Shown: positions 14,235 through 27,700, counted from the stretch's first letter. The stretch: 64,000 nt of DNA from Phalacrocorax aristotelis (GCF_949628215.1 NC_134279.1:49154266-49218265), one strand, 5' to 3'. Numbers and translations: made by a program. The notes: generated by a model from the sequence alone, not told the origin.

Positions 14235-15084
14235 AGAGCAAAGCTAAAGTATTTTATTAATAATTTATTGTCAGTAAGAAAGACTGGCTAATGGTAATTT
14301 TTCAGTAAAAACCTTTACAAGACCATTGGATCACAAATATACAGACACTATAAAAACTGTGTCATGGTGGTTTTGGTTCTAAACTGGTATGTAGAGGGTC
14401 CCCAACACACTTTCCAAGAGGGAAAAAATGTTACAGTTCTAAAATACAGCAACCCATTTAAGACATTTCCATGTAGCTGACCCAGAAAAGTATCAGACCT
14501 AACCTATGTACACGTGGAATTGTGTGAATATGGTTTTCTTTTCTTTTTTTAATAATGAAATGTCAAACCTTAATTTTGGGGGAAATACATACAGTGATGC
14601 CCTGATTATAATAAGTCAGGGTGCTAGCTTTTAATGGCACACTAACACCACTAGTTTCAGTGGAAAACAAATTCACAAAATATCTACAAAATCTAGTTAA
14701 AACTATTAAAATCAAAACTGTACATAAAATTTACAAAAAAGTAGGAGAAAATTAATTGCATTAGAACTATATAAATATATATCATGCTAACATGGAGAAG
14801 TGGTATGTGATTTTTTAACATAGACAATGTAAGTACAAAAAGGATGTTCAGAAATGGCACTGCCAATGGAAATCTAGGAACTGTCCAATTACAGTATGTC
14901 GGGAAATGGAAATAGGCTGATTTAGTGAAATGAACTGCATGATCCAATGCCACCATGCCAGTTTAGCTCACTGAAACAAAAGCTCCACTGTGGCTGGGAA
15001 AAAGAAAGGAAGAAAAAAAATCTCTTGAAAGTTGTTCTAGAATTGATAAAGTTTATTAGAGTCCAGGCACTTTTGTTGAGCGTG
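14235..15084 (-). other. FAT1: FAT1 3' untranslated region (right end exact, left end inferred)
   Basis: AT-rich sequence follows the TGA stop. The first AATAAA hexamers on the gene strand that sit together are at 14269-14264 and 14258-14253. A 3' end about 15-25 nt beyond them gives a UTR of about 850 nt, close to my recollection of the human length. Another AATAAA at 14023-14018 could give a longer form. The exact cleavage site cannot be seen. Confidence 0.7.
14253..14269 (-). promoter_or_regulatory. FAT1: Tandem polyadenylation signals of FAT1
   Basis: On the gene strand AATAAA occurs at 14269-14264 and again at 14258-14253, separated by five bases, about 820 nt past the stop codon. They are the most likely 3'-end signals of the gene. 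Confidence 0.65.
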
Positions 15085-15710
15085 TCAGACTTCTGTATGG
15101 TGCTGGGAATCAAGTGGAGGAATTTTCACATCTTCAAAATGACCATCGTCTCCACTCTCATAGTCACTCATCATGACTTCAGACTCCATTTCACAGCATG
15201 CTGACACATCAGAGCATGAAGCTGTGGAGGCATACACAGACATGGACATGTTGTCTACAGCGGGTGCTTCAAAGTCTCTATTGTACCCTAATGTGTATGG
15301 AGCATAAGGTTCTCTGTAACTGCCGTTGACACCACTGGTTGTGGTCTGAGGTTCTGACATGTCTGCGGGATAGTGATGGGGAAGGTACTGATTTATGTTA
15401 AATCTCTGCCTGCTTCTTGTAGAAGAACCCAAGCTACCTACAGCTGGCATGTCTCTGGGTGGCTGTATTGACTCAAACTGGTCGCTGTATTCAGGTGGTA
15501 ACGGTGGAAGCTCATCAGGTGCAGGGAAGTCATCAGGTGGAGGTGGAAAATCACTTTCTATGTCATAACCGCCAGGGTAATAGTCTGCATCAATGGCGTT
15601 TGGATCCGTGTAGAGGGGAGCTGACTCCTCAACCACTTCATAATTTGGATACTCTTGGATACCTGGCAACTGAACACTTGGCATCCAGTCTGACGTATCC
15701 CAGTGATAAC
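15085..15710 (-). CDS. FAT1: FAT1 last coding exon: C-terminal cytoplasmic tail with EVH1-type and PDZ-binding motifs
   Basis: 626 nt including the TGA stop at 15087-15085, entered in phase 1 after acceptor CTTTTCAG. It encodes [16 protein letters not shown], an acidic-proline block [20 protein letters not shown] at about 15487-15552 (Ena/VASP EVH1-type ligand), a conserved block [20 protein letters not shown], and the class I PDZ ligand HTEV. This C-terminus is what identifies the gene as FAT1 rather than a paralogue. The true frame starts at the splice acceptor, before the first Met at 15684. Confidence 0.97.
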
Positions 15711-18700
15711 CTGAAAAGTTAAAATTTTTTTTTAAAAAGTAGTATTAGTATCTTGTCTTCAAGTCAGTCTGAACTGAGAAATCAACACATGTATTAAGAC
15801 AATGCAATCGCTGTGATTAGGACACTACTTGTTATTAGAGAGCAGTTTGCCCCGGTTCCACAAAAGACATTCAACACGACACAACTTTACATTATGCCAT
15901 GCATTAGATACTGCGTCATTCACACTCCAACTTTTACATTTCTCAGACATCTCACCTAGCATGGGAAGAGCTGTAGGTCACCTACGGAATGTGCTGTCAC
16001 AATACATAATGGTATAGAATTGTTCACCGGATAGCAAAGAACCAACAGCCTCCCTGGTGCAGCTAAATTCTTAATCAATTGTTGTTGAGCAATTACAGTT
16101 AGGGTCATAATAGCTGCCTGTTTTTCTTCAGAATGTATTTAGCATCCATAAACCATGCTTTTCTTATATAAAAGAAGTATTTTCTAATTGGTGAAGTATC
16201 CAGATGATTTAAAGTGACTTTACACCCCTTAACTGAATTGTAAAGATAATTTCACACAATGTTGTTAGCTCCACAGTAACGGCCACACACCTCTGATAGA
16301 AACCTTTGACTATTAGTAAAGACATTCCACATTCAAATACAAGAACAAAACAGGAAAAATCAAGCTTAATCATGCATAATGACTGAACTTGATCCTCTCT
16401 TGCAAACTCCCCTTGAGTAAGTTTATATTCTTCTGCTGGAAACTAGATGTAAGCCTAATCTCACTAAAAAATAATTGTTTTTCTCATCTGAACACCAAAC
16501 CGAAAATAATACAAAATTGTAATACGGTGCAAATCTAGTAATCACTGCAGACAAATGCACAGCAAGCAACTGATAGTAAGTCAGTCCATGTTAAAACCAA
16601 GTATTAACAGAAATATTTTGGTGAACATCAATGAACTGCATGCAGAAGTCACCTCTTGAATTGCTGAGGTCAGGAACAGCAAAAGATTCTTTAGGTGGCA
16701 GAATGAGAAGAAAAAGGAGAAAACATCTGTAGTTAGGAATCAAACAGTAGAACCAACGTAAAGACAAACAATGACTGTCACTACGATGTTCATGCTGCTT
16801 TTGCCCAGTTTACTTAGCAGTACTAAAGTTGGCATTGTTTTTTTTTTCCTCCTGGGCTGCTCCTTTGCTAAGCCCTGAACTGCAGAATACCTACGGAGTT
16901 AATGTACAGCCCACCTGGGACACAGCTGTGTAGGGGCAAAATCTGCAGCCTGTAGTTTGCGCTAATCCTCATATCAGCAGATTTAGGACTTCTGTTAAAA
17001 AGGGGTAACAGAACTTGGTCTGGTTTTTTTCTTTTCTTGTATCCCCCCTTGTTTTTTGATTCAGGGCTGTATCTATTAGGACTTACACTTTCAAGTATCT
17101 CATGCAAAGATGGGAACCCTCCCTTCAGTACCCAGCTTGCATACACTGTGCACTAGGGGACCTGGCTCCCTTTGTACAGCAATCCCAACAACTTACGCTC
17201 TGCAGAGAACTGTCCTGTGTTATCTGAAAATTTTTAAGCCTTCCTCTCTTCAGGAATCTATATTCCCTATTCAGGTCTGTAAGGATGGGCGATGCCTATC
17301 CTAATAGCAGAAGTTTCTCCCAACAACTGATACTTTTATCTGTTCTTGGAAGACTGGAGGGACAGAGGCTGACTCTTGGTGGGGGTGGTGGGTGTGGTGT
17401 CTCCTTTTATTTTTAAGCTTGCCTAGCCCAGAAGAGAAAAATACTGTCCACACTAAAAGAGATACCAGTCTGAGATCCGAGACTCTTAAAACACCTCTGG
17501 CCTCAGTCTCCAGGAAAAGGTTCCAACCACTAGTGTACTTAGAAGACGACGTTCATTTTTCTAGGGAACCTGGGTACAAAACTAAAGCCAAGAAGCAGGC
17601 TGTGGCCTTATTATTTACAGCAGTTTTACCAAGGAGTGAGGAGATCTCGGTCCTGCCCTCTGCTTCTGAGGCAAAGACCATTTAACATAAAATACAGAAA
17701 CACAAACTAGAACCTGATGTGCCTGCCTTTCTAGGTGACAGTCTGCTAGACTAGACGCATATTTGCTCTTGCACTCAGCATTGTTGATTCGCGTGGAGCT
17801 ACAACCTTCCCTGAGGAGCAGTGCAGGGAACGCAGGCCCACAACTGTCCTCGGATGAGACTAGCTACAGTTTGTGCTTCCAGGATAGCTGTTGGACAGAA
17901 CCACTTGGGGAGACTAAAGGAAAAGGCCATCTGTCCCAGAACTTGACCTTGCTGAAGGCTCGAGCAAGGACCTCTGCTGCCCAGACTGGCACCCTCCTGA
18001 GGGTGCTCAAAAGCAGAACTCTTTACCTAAGGTGCTTTGAAAGAAGGAATGCTTATTAAGAGTAGAAACTTCCAAATGTTAAGAAGTAGCTGAGTAGGAC
18101 ATCTGTAATCTCTCTATGAGTATTCTGCAATGCATAAAATATTTGTATTTATCTTACAGTGATACTACACCACCAAGCAACACTGTCAACTTTGACTTGA
18201 GAACTACACCCATCATTTTAGTTTCTACCAATTAAAGACTCGGAAAATCTGAATAAGTAATTTAATAATCTCCCCCGACAGATTTCACCTCTTCTAGTCT
18301 TACAATTCTCCCTTTCGTAAGCACTGAGCATTACAATTTTTATGTGCTGAGGACTATGGCCTATAGGAACACATTAATGTCTCACGTTAATGAACCCACA
18401 TATAATTAGAAGTCTTTACATTTGCCTACTTTTTTTGTGTGTCTGCATACATTAGACAGGGTGTACTTCAAATAACAAACCAAAGAGAATCTTTAGCTAC
18501 TGTAAACATTTTTATGTTTACATAAAATGGCTTCAGGCTTAATAAAAAAGTAGGGTTTCCTAGTCTGTATTAAGAAATAGGAAACATACACTGTGGATGT
18601 TAATTCAGAAGTAAGCTCTGCAGACTCATGGTCATGGAGTGAATTACTTGTGTATTACTGGAATTTTAAGGATTTTTAAAGTCAATTAAAACAATAGTTA

Positions 18701-21700
18701 GCATTTGTACAGACTGGCACCTTTAATACTACTATTATTTTGTAAAGAGTTTGTGTTGTCCAGAGTGGTCAGTTCTTAAACGTTAGCAGAAAAGAAATTA
18801 AAGTCCATTGAAAATGTCTGCTTTACCTCTTCCTAACTTCCAAATACATACTACACACACGCACAAATATGAGTGTGTACATATATGCACCCAAACATAC
18901 CTTTTAGGTACTGACGTAAGGCTGGGTAGTAACTAACTACTTAAACTGATAGGTATGTGTATGCCTCTATACCTCCGCTGCATACTAGAAATCAGTTTTT
19001 ACTGCTAAAGACACAGTCTGATCCAAAGACCAGGGAAGTGCGTACTGGTATCAGACTACTCCCATTCCGCTCAGCTGGACAAGGTGCCAACAGATGTGGG
19101 TGGGAGAAGAAAAGGAAGTGGGGGCTGCTGCTTTTTCATCTACAGTAGCACATGTAACTGCCTTTGATGCTGTCTCGATTCTGCTGCGACCTTTAGTACG
19201 AATATTTTCAGAGGAGAGTAACCACCAAGATCTTTTTATGCCAATACTTTTTTCCCCCCAAGAAATCACACTTTCAAACCTGACCACAGGGTAGCTACAG
19301 CATACACATTAAAATATGAACAGATACACAAAATATATTCTTTGCTAAAACTTATCAGAAAGCGCAATTAAATAATATTTTTTAACTCCCATCTGCTAAG
19401 GCTACGTTACTAGAAGACAAACGTGCATTATTCTGCCAAAGCAGTAAATAAATATGAAAACATGTATATACCTTCTTTTTCCACCGAGTCAACAACAGCA
19501 TTGACAAGGTGTATTACAGTCACTACGGAAGCTTGTAAAAGGTATAAAAGGAGCAAATTAAAACAAACCTATAGTTAGTATCACTTTAAACAGCATACAG
19601 ATATACAACAAAACATTTTAAAATTGCAGTTCATTACTATTTTATAGAGCAAGATCACTGGTGTACACGTACATTTACTCTCTATCTAGAAAGCAGTTGC
19701 ATATAATACACAAAATACATCTCTAAACCTGAATTTTGTTCTTGATAAACACGGAAAATAACTGCTCTTGAAGCAAATTTTGCACAAGCACAAAGTTGCT
19801 TTAGTTGTGTTAGAATTTCTGAAGTGTTGCCTAAACACCATTTGCTGCCTAGATGAAGTGTTATGCAATAAACTAGGCTCTTCTAAAGGCTTGTGTTGGG
19901 TGAGCTAAGGAATATTGCATTAGGCTTCCCCTTTAGACTGCCAACTACATTTTTCCCCCCCCTTGATGCAAGACTAGGGGAAGAAATTTTCACTGAAATG
20001 AACTAAAATGCTGGAATATGAAAAATATCTATTGAAAACTTCTGTTGCTGACATACCTAAGTTGTGTGTGAACAGTGGTATCACAGTAGGAATACCAAAT
20101 TCAGGCTGTGACATTCTTATTTAGAAACCACCAAAATGAATGTATTTTTTATGTCTTTGCTTTCCCAAGATACTTTTGGAAGGGAGAAGGATGTAATCCT
20201 GTAGGGTAGGATGAAGTAAGCACATGCGATTTGTTTGCATGGCTCAGCGATTACACTTCAAAATAATAAATTCAGAATCTACCAAAAAGGAAGGAAGGAA
20301 CAATATCTATGATGCTACAGCTACTTCTCTTAAAATGATATATTAATGAGTAATCAATACAGGACAAGACATGTGAGTAAGAGTATATGAAATACTTGGG
20401 ATGGAGAGGAGGGAAGAACAACATGAACTGCACAACACTTAACACCAAAGGGAAAAAAGTTGAGAGTTGATATTGGGTCTACTGATAGAATGATGAGCAC
20501 TGTAAGCATACCATTTTACTTTCACCAATCATTAACACAGATGTTTCTTTTCGTGCTGTTAAGAACAAATCACTCTACTTCGTTGAGAAGCAGAATGTTC
20601 TTTATTCCTAAGCTAAAGGAATTTCAAGTTCTTTTTACCATACACAGACAAAAGCAGAAATTGAAATAGAGAATCAAAACACCTTAACTTAGTGAATTAA
20701 GTTATGAGACAACTGTGGCTTTGTCCAGTCAGTCTGAAATGCTTCTGAATACACAGATGCATTCATATTAATTGTAAAAGCATCTGTCATCACAATGGAG
20801 AAGTAAAAGACTTCAAATTAATTATCATAAAACCCAGAAGTATCTATGCTGATTATATTTTAATGGACTGGAGTTGTGATCAAAATATTTATATTGATAT
20901 TTTTATACTGGCTTTTTCAATGTATTAAAATGTTTTATGGATTCATTTTAATCATGGTGAAAGCCAAATATACTGTTCTACTATAACAAAATTCCTTTTT
21001 GTGCAGCTTCCTTCATTACTAAAGTAATCAAACTTACAAGCAGTCCCTTAAACTCTGCTCTCACTCAGAACTGATCTGATCCATATGGGAGCTGAGGTCG
21101 CAGCAAGAAAAAGAGAAGGAAACAAATGAAACTGTAACACCAGAAAGCTTTTTACTGAGAGCTGAACGTCAAAGCGAGTTATATTTGTGCAGAGGCCATT
21201 TTTAAAATTCACTGTATTCTTGTATAGGGTGATAACTAATGATTACCTAGAAGAGTGTGTCAAATTTGAACACGCTTTTAACACCTTTTAAACACAAGGC
21301 TCTGAACACCTTATGCTGCATTTTCACCGTTAATATTCTAACAGCAGAATGATTATACATAACTTTAAGGTAAAATAATTAACACGAGGTGTAAGACAGG
21401 CAAAATACTTCAAAAAAATTAATATATCTGGGTATTAACATAAGTAAATTCAGATATATATTAAATAAGCTATTATTTAATATATATTCAATAAATGTAA
21501 GTTCTATTGATACTAAGAGATATAGATGCAAAGACAGACCAAACAAATGTAAGGGGCAGTACAGAATGATTGTATTTTACGTACCATTGTCATCACATGA
21601 TTCAGACTGGAAGGAGCTGAGAGACTGCACCTCAGACATGCTTTCTCTAGCACTATAAGGATGGGAGTTCTTTTCATCCAGCGGCTTTTTTGAAAGGCAA

Positions 21701-24700
21701 GGGTCAAGATCTACTACTTTAGCTGAAAGAAAAAGGTTTCAAGTGAGATGATTAATAGACTCTCAATCTAGAGTCAGTAAAATTTAAGGCCGAGACCTAC
21801 ACACTTTTACAAAACTTAACAGAGCGGGAATCCTGATCAGACTCAAAACCCAGTAAAGTCATAATTCCTTTTGTACCCTAACAGGTATAGACAGAGACTT
21901 CGCACTCATACTAAAATTATACCAGCAAATAGCTTTAACAGAAAAGTAATAAAATAAGAACATTTCTTACTGTCATAGTCAAAATCCCAGCTGGGTTTCT
22001 GTATTGAATCGCTGTCTGAAGGAGAGTTGGAGGGAGGTGGAGGTGGCAGATTTGGTGCTACACTGCAAACAGCTACAGCTTTCCGGTGACCATGTACTGA
22101 ATCTGGGTTAAAAGTACTAAACTCTGGGTGCTCGGGGATAGCAGACCCCTCAAAAGAATTCCTGTCAAGGTTGTTCCTGGAGTCGCTTGGAATGCTTGGG
22201 GTGTACGAAATGGGACGAACAGGAACCTGTGGTGGGATGTCAGAATAGATGTTCTTATTCAATTTTGCATCAAAATAAGGTCTTTGCAGGAAAGCTGTTG
22301 TAGCTCCCAGTTGCTTGTCTTCAGGTTCTGGCTGGTGTTTCTTCTTTCTGCTAATCACTTTGCGGCAAACCACAAAAATCACAACTAACAAGAATATTCC
22401 TGCGATGAAAACAATAATCCCAATCACTTCAGCTAAGCTAATGTTCCAAGATGTTGAAACGTATTTGTTAAGAACAATGTCCGTGCAGTGTTTTCCTCCA
22501 AATCCACGGCTACAGTTGCAGTGATATGAACCATAAGTATTCTCACAAAGGGCACCATTAAGACACGGGTTTTCTACGCATTCATCGACATCAGTCAGGC
22601 ACCTACCAGAAAGAGAGCAGAGAAACAATGGTTAGTTTACATTAGCAGCCTTTGCTGTAGTCTCCTTGTTCTCAACGATTCTAGATATATTTAATATAGA
22701 GTACTGTACAGTACCAGGCAATTTGCTATTTTATCAACAGCCCCAATTTCAACCAGTTTGAACTGTTAAGTAATACTGTTAAAAATTCAATGTATGTGGA
22801 ACACTACCTTTCTCCACGAAAGCCTGCTTCACACTCGCAAACAGGGCCATCCAAACTGTCAATACACTTGCCACTGTTTTTACAAGGATTGTCTTTGCAA
22901 TATGGACCCAGCTGGCACCTGCAAGGGCAAAAAGAAAAAAAAGCGGGGTGGGCGGGACAGCATGAATGAACCATCACCTTACTGCAAGTGAGTATATAGT
23001 GAGGGATTCAGGGCTGTAACATAGGGGCTGGTATTAACTTCAACTAACTCCAGTGGTTTCAAAGTCTGAGATTTAAGTAGGAAACAGATAAAAAAAGAAA
23101 CAGAAAAAGTGTTACGTTTACAGCCTGTTCGCTAAGGGGTCCATTGGTACAATAAACCATACAAACATACCTTTGGCCTGTGTATTGTCCTCGGCACTGG
23201 CAGATAAAATCATCACTGACCGGGATGCAAGTACCACCATAAAGGCAGGGGTTGGAAGCACATGGGTTGACACTTACATCGCAGTGAGTTCCCATAAACA
23301 AAGGTGCGCACTTGCAGTAGTAACCTGAAATCAAATACGGTCTTTTTGAAGGATACACATGGCTTTACTGGATTTCAGATAAAACCCTCCCTGCCCACCT
23401 ACCTGTTCGAAGGGAGGAAGAATGGGAAAAAACAGAAATATTTTTACCAGAAGATGAAGGAAAGTCTAACAGTAAGGTTTTTCTTCAATATGACCGAAGG
23501 ATAACTTCCATTTCTCTCACAAAACTATAAAGTAAGCAGTTAAGAGGATGGACCTCAGGTGTTGACACTGAATCCCTGCTTTGTCTGATGGACTTTGTCT
23601 ACTTCATACCCCAAGGAATTGAGTCTAGAGCACAGGCAGACACAGCCTTCCCACCTGCTCAACAACCAGCCTTCTACAGCTCTCTGGGAAAGCAAGCACT
23701 ATTCACAAAGGTGTTTTGTCCTTCAAGGCAGGGAAGTGGAAAAGCAGTTTTGAAACTAGCAGCAAGAGAATATAGCGCAGCTTACCTCCATTTGACAGTG
23801 CATTGCAGATGCCTCCATTCTGACATGGGCTGCTTGAACAACCTTCTGTGGTAGCCAGTAAGCATCCAGGAGTCACATCGACAGATTCTTCCATGTGTGC
23901 ATAATTTCGTGGCTTACTGTTTAGGGGCAGCTCTTGTCCATTAAGTACGACAGAATCCATACAGCCTCTGAAACCATTGCTAACCTGAGGACTTCTACCA
24001 TGTCTTGTACCTTGCTGCCGAATATGACCACCAAAAAACACATGATTATCGAGGTTTAGTGTCCTAAGTGTACCAGGAGCAGTACCTGACGCAGTATGCA
24101 CCCTATCCAGAACAAGTCGTGCGTAATTTCCGTCCACTTCAAGAGATACTGAATGCCACTGCCCATCGTTAATCTGAATGCTCTGAACGGAGACAATCCC
24201 AGGTCCGCTGCCACAATCAAATTTATATTGCAGCCTCCCATGGTGAATCTACAGAGGAAAGCCACATCATCAACAAATGGTCTGTACACTTGAAGAGTAT
24301 AAAATATTGATGCCTATAAAAAGTTTATGTTTGCTGGAGAGATAGGATGATGGTGGTGTTCATGAAAGACAGTTTAGTAACATTGTATTCCAAACAGTTG
24401 CAGTGATTGTTATTCATTCTATATGGTTCTTTTAATTAAAATGTATACTGTGTACATTTTTTTTCCTCTAGTAAAGAAGTCACAGGTCATCACCAAAAGA
24501 TTACAACACTTCAAGAACTTTCATCTTGTGCTTGCAGAAAAAGTGACTTTTTCTGTATGGACATAGTAAGTAATGAATTACCTTGAAGGCAATTCTCAAT
24601 TATAACAATTCTACAGAGATCTTATGATTCAATCTTTTAATGTGGCACAAAAAGTAGTACGGAGATGGTAAGAAGAAAAGAGTAGGAGATATGCACTAGG

Positions 24701-27700
24701 AGATTTTAATGTACCTCTAAGATACTGTAGTCTGTTCCTCGAGCATACATAACAACTGCATGAGCAGAGTAAGTCCTAAGTCTCATCGTCAGCTTCATTT
24801 CCTCTTTGTTCTCATTTTCCATAAGACGGTATTTCACATAGCTGCTCCCAGTAAATGTCACAGCAGAGCCAGCTGATGCTTAGAAATACGGAAAAGCATA
24901 AAATGTGTTAACGCAGGGCTGGACTCAAATATTTGGAAAGTAATATGGTTTTATGCAGAGATTTTTAGAGTTAATTTCTTACCAGGACACTGTCCAGCTT
25001 TGCTCTCTTGGCAAACACAGGTGTATTTTCCTTCCTTTGGATCTCCTAAGCATTCGGTACCTTCAGGGCATGGGTTTCCCTCACACACACTATTCACCAG
25101 GGGACATTTCCCTTCTGTAAAACAGAATACATTATTTATCTTCTGTTGGTGGTAATGGTATTTTCTAAAGGGACACTGAAGTACAGTAGTTGAAAGCAAC
25201 CCAAATGATATTCCTAACTATCAGACAAAGAAGTGAAGTAACGCTTACAGGACGTGACTGGCACAAATGCAGGCTTGACAAATTGTGTATACAGTGGCTG
25301 ATGTTCATAGTTATCTTGATTATGCGAACAATTCAATTGGTAAAATTTGGAAACCGGTGTTGAGGTTTAAGGTTTACCATTACTACCATACACCATAAAA
25401 AACCAGCATGTTCACCCATTAATGTTAAGTCATTATTTTAAAAAGCAATGTTTTCCTCAGAGCTAAAGACAAATTAATCTTGTGTTACACATCTGTACAC
25501 TTATATGTATCTTAATGAATATTAATTTCCCAATTCACCCTCTCATTTCCAGCCAAGTCTGGAAGCTGTGTGGGCTATTCCTCTAAGCAGAAACTGGGAA
25601 GTGTTCGGGTACTTCGCAATAACTTACCTTTGTGCATACAAGACTGAAAATGGCTGGCAATTTAGAAAAGGCAACAAAAAAAAGAACAGCTTCCATAAAA
25701 TGGAAAATGAAGGTGTAACTATTTAGAAAAGACAACCCTCCCATAAGTTATATAAACTCTTAAAATGAGGTAATGAGACAAGAAAGAATTACTCCTTACT
25801 CTGAATAAAATTAGGCAAATGTTGCAGTGAGGGTTACAGGACATTCTTAATCTTCTCCTGTCATATAAATATTACAGACATACAGATACATTAGATATAT
25901 CCTAAAATACAAATTTTCCCCTGTGGATTATGGCTGCTCAAAACCAGAACAATATTTTCAAGGATACTCTTCCCTTATTGCTTTGCTTACCTTTACAAAG
26001 ACAAACTGCTGTTCTGTGATGACGGGGCGTGACAAAACTCAGCCTGGCTGTGCTGTGGGTAGACATTATGTTCTCATCCACTGTTACTTTTTCTTCACAA
26101 AATTTCAAAGGACAGTCCAGGCCGGCACAAAGCTTATGGAAAACATCAATTATCCGGACACCTAAAATCTCCTCTAGGTCAGGCACGGAAGAGTTTATCT
26201 TGTGGAGCAAAGTTCTCATTGGGTGCTGAGAGCTACCAGACTTTTCAATATTCAGGAGGACATCAAGATTTGAAGGAGGATCAGAAGGCTGCAAACTAAC
26301 AATCTGGATGTCATTCCTCCTCACGCCCAAGATGTTTCTTAAAGCTCTCTGGAAATTGCGCCAGTAATCACCGATGAATTCTTCAGGGGCAAGGTTTGCA
26401 AAGCGTATTGCAATGCTGTGATTTAGTATATCTTGTGTGATTTGTCTGATATGTACAGTAATATCAGCTGCAGTTGTAAATTTTCCATCTGTAACAGTGA
26501 CATTTAGGAGGTACTGTCCTACGTCTAACCTTTTATGTGCTATCAGTTTGCCACCAGTACTGGAAACGGAGAACAAGGATTCCATTTTGGGGTCCAGACT
26601 GTATGTCAAAGTGTCGTAAACATCTTGATCAGTTGCATGAATTTTTCCAATGACACCACCTGAATATTCTTCTCCAAAGGCTGTGATAAAGATTTCTAGA
26701 GGCAGAATTGCTGGAGAATAAATGCTTTCCTCAATAATTCTAATATCAATGTAAGTCAAAGATGACAACGGTGGTTTTCCATTATCTGCCACCTAAAGAA
26801 GATGACGATAGAGTTAGATTTTGCTTTTTCTCAAATTCTACTGTAGATATTTGTACTGTACACAGTAGCGTTGTATTTTTCTACCAAAAAAAAGGTCCTA
26901 CAGGAAAATGCTTTATGAAGTTTTCATAACACAGGCCCTGACATAAAATTTAATATTGAAAATTTAAAAAGCTTATATAAGCAGGCACACCCCAACATGT
27001 TTTCACTTCTTCCAAGATAAAAAGGCTACAGTGCTCTTAACAGCTGGAAATGCCAGGAAGCTACTAACACTTCTAGCAAATACAGAGGAAATGCACAGCG
27101 GCTGATTTCAGGCAGCAGATGGTGCTTGAAGCTTTTTTATTTCAAGCATGGAAACATTACAAACTAGAAATGAGTCATGCACTAGAAATTTACAGCATGC
27201 TTCAGCACAGTTATTAGGAGGTGGTCCTGAAGACAATCTAAATGCAATATGCCAAACAGTACTTAAAAAGGAAAACAATGCATGTAGAAAGTTATAATTA
27301 ATTATGTTGTCTTTCATGATTTGTGATCATGGAGAGGAAAAAGAACCACCTGTAGTGCTATTTGCTTCAGATAATTAAAGTAATTATCCTCAACAAAATC
27401 AGCCTAATTCAATTTTAAAGCCTTTTTAAACATCACGTCCTCTGTTCTCCACCCTTTTTTGACAAAAGCATACACTGTCATTGTATGAAGAAGGGACAAA
27501 AAAAAAAAGAGTAGAAAAGTGAGAAAAGATCATTCCCTCGGGTTCACTTCCTTTCTTTCTGTTACTCAGTTCATGTTTCCCATCTACCTTTTTCCCAGAG
27601 CTCCTTCCCAGTTACTGAAAGTGAGACTAGAGAAATGGGCAAAGAAGAATTGGAGAGATGTGAAGGGACAGAGGGGATACACAGGGCTCAGAAGGTAGAA

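Larger units (their letters stand above)
15711..21584 (-). other. FAT1: Last FAT1 intron (5.9 kb) with three candidate cassette exons
   Basis: It is flanked by donor GTACGT and acceptor CTTTTCAG, and it interrupts a Gly codon in phase 1. All three candidate exons described separately (54, 60 and 36 nt) use the same entry phase, and the two without a stop also exit in that phase. The remaining sequence, including the somewhat GC-richer stretch 17100-18060 with plus-strand open frames, shows nothing else I can support. Confidence 0.8.

Noticed and set aside
17392..18059. Two plus-strand open frames of 97 and 98 codons in a GC-richer part of the last intron
   Set aside because: No recognisable domain, splice context or codon pattern. 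They are antisense to an intron and of a length expected by chance.
18901..18921. A 21-nt phase-compatible segment on the gene strand (acceptor CCCAG, donor GTATGT) that could encode seven residues in the last FAT1 intron
   Set aside because: The pyrimidine tract before the acceptor is poor. So short a segment fits by chance easily in 5.9 kb, and no known insertion length matches it.
19523..19531. Nine-base-shorter acceptor for the 60-nt cassette (CCGTAG within the exon)
   Set aside because: It is in phase, but the outer AAG sits right after the pyrimidine tract. The inner site would be a minor variant at best, so it is not listed separately.
21513..21707. A 64-codon minus-strand open frame over the 138-nt tail exon
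   Set aside because: It is in a different frame from the one imposed by the flanking exons. The correct frame gives the conserved tail sequence TKVVDLDPC...ESCDDN.
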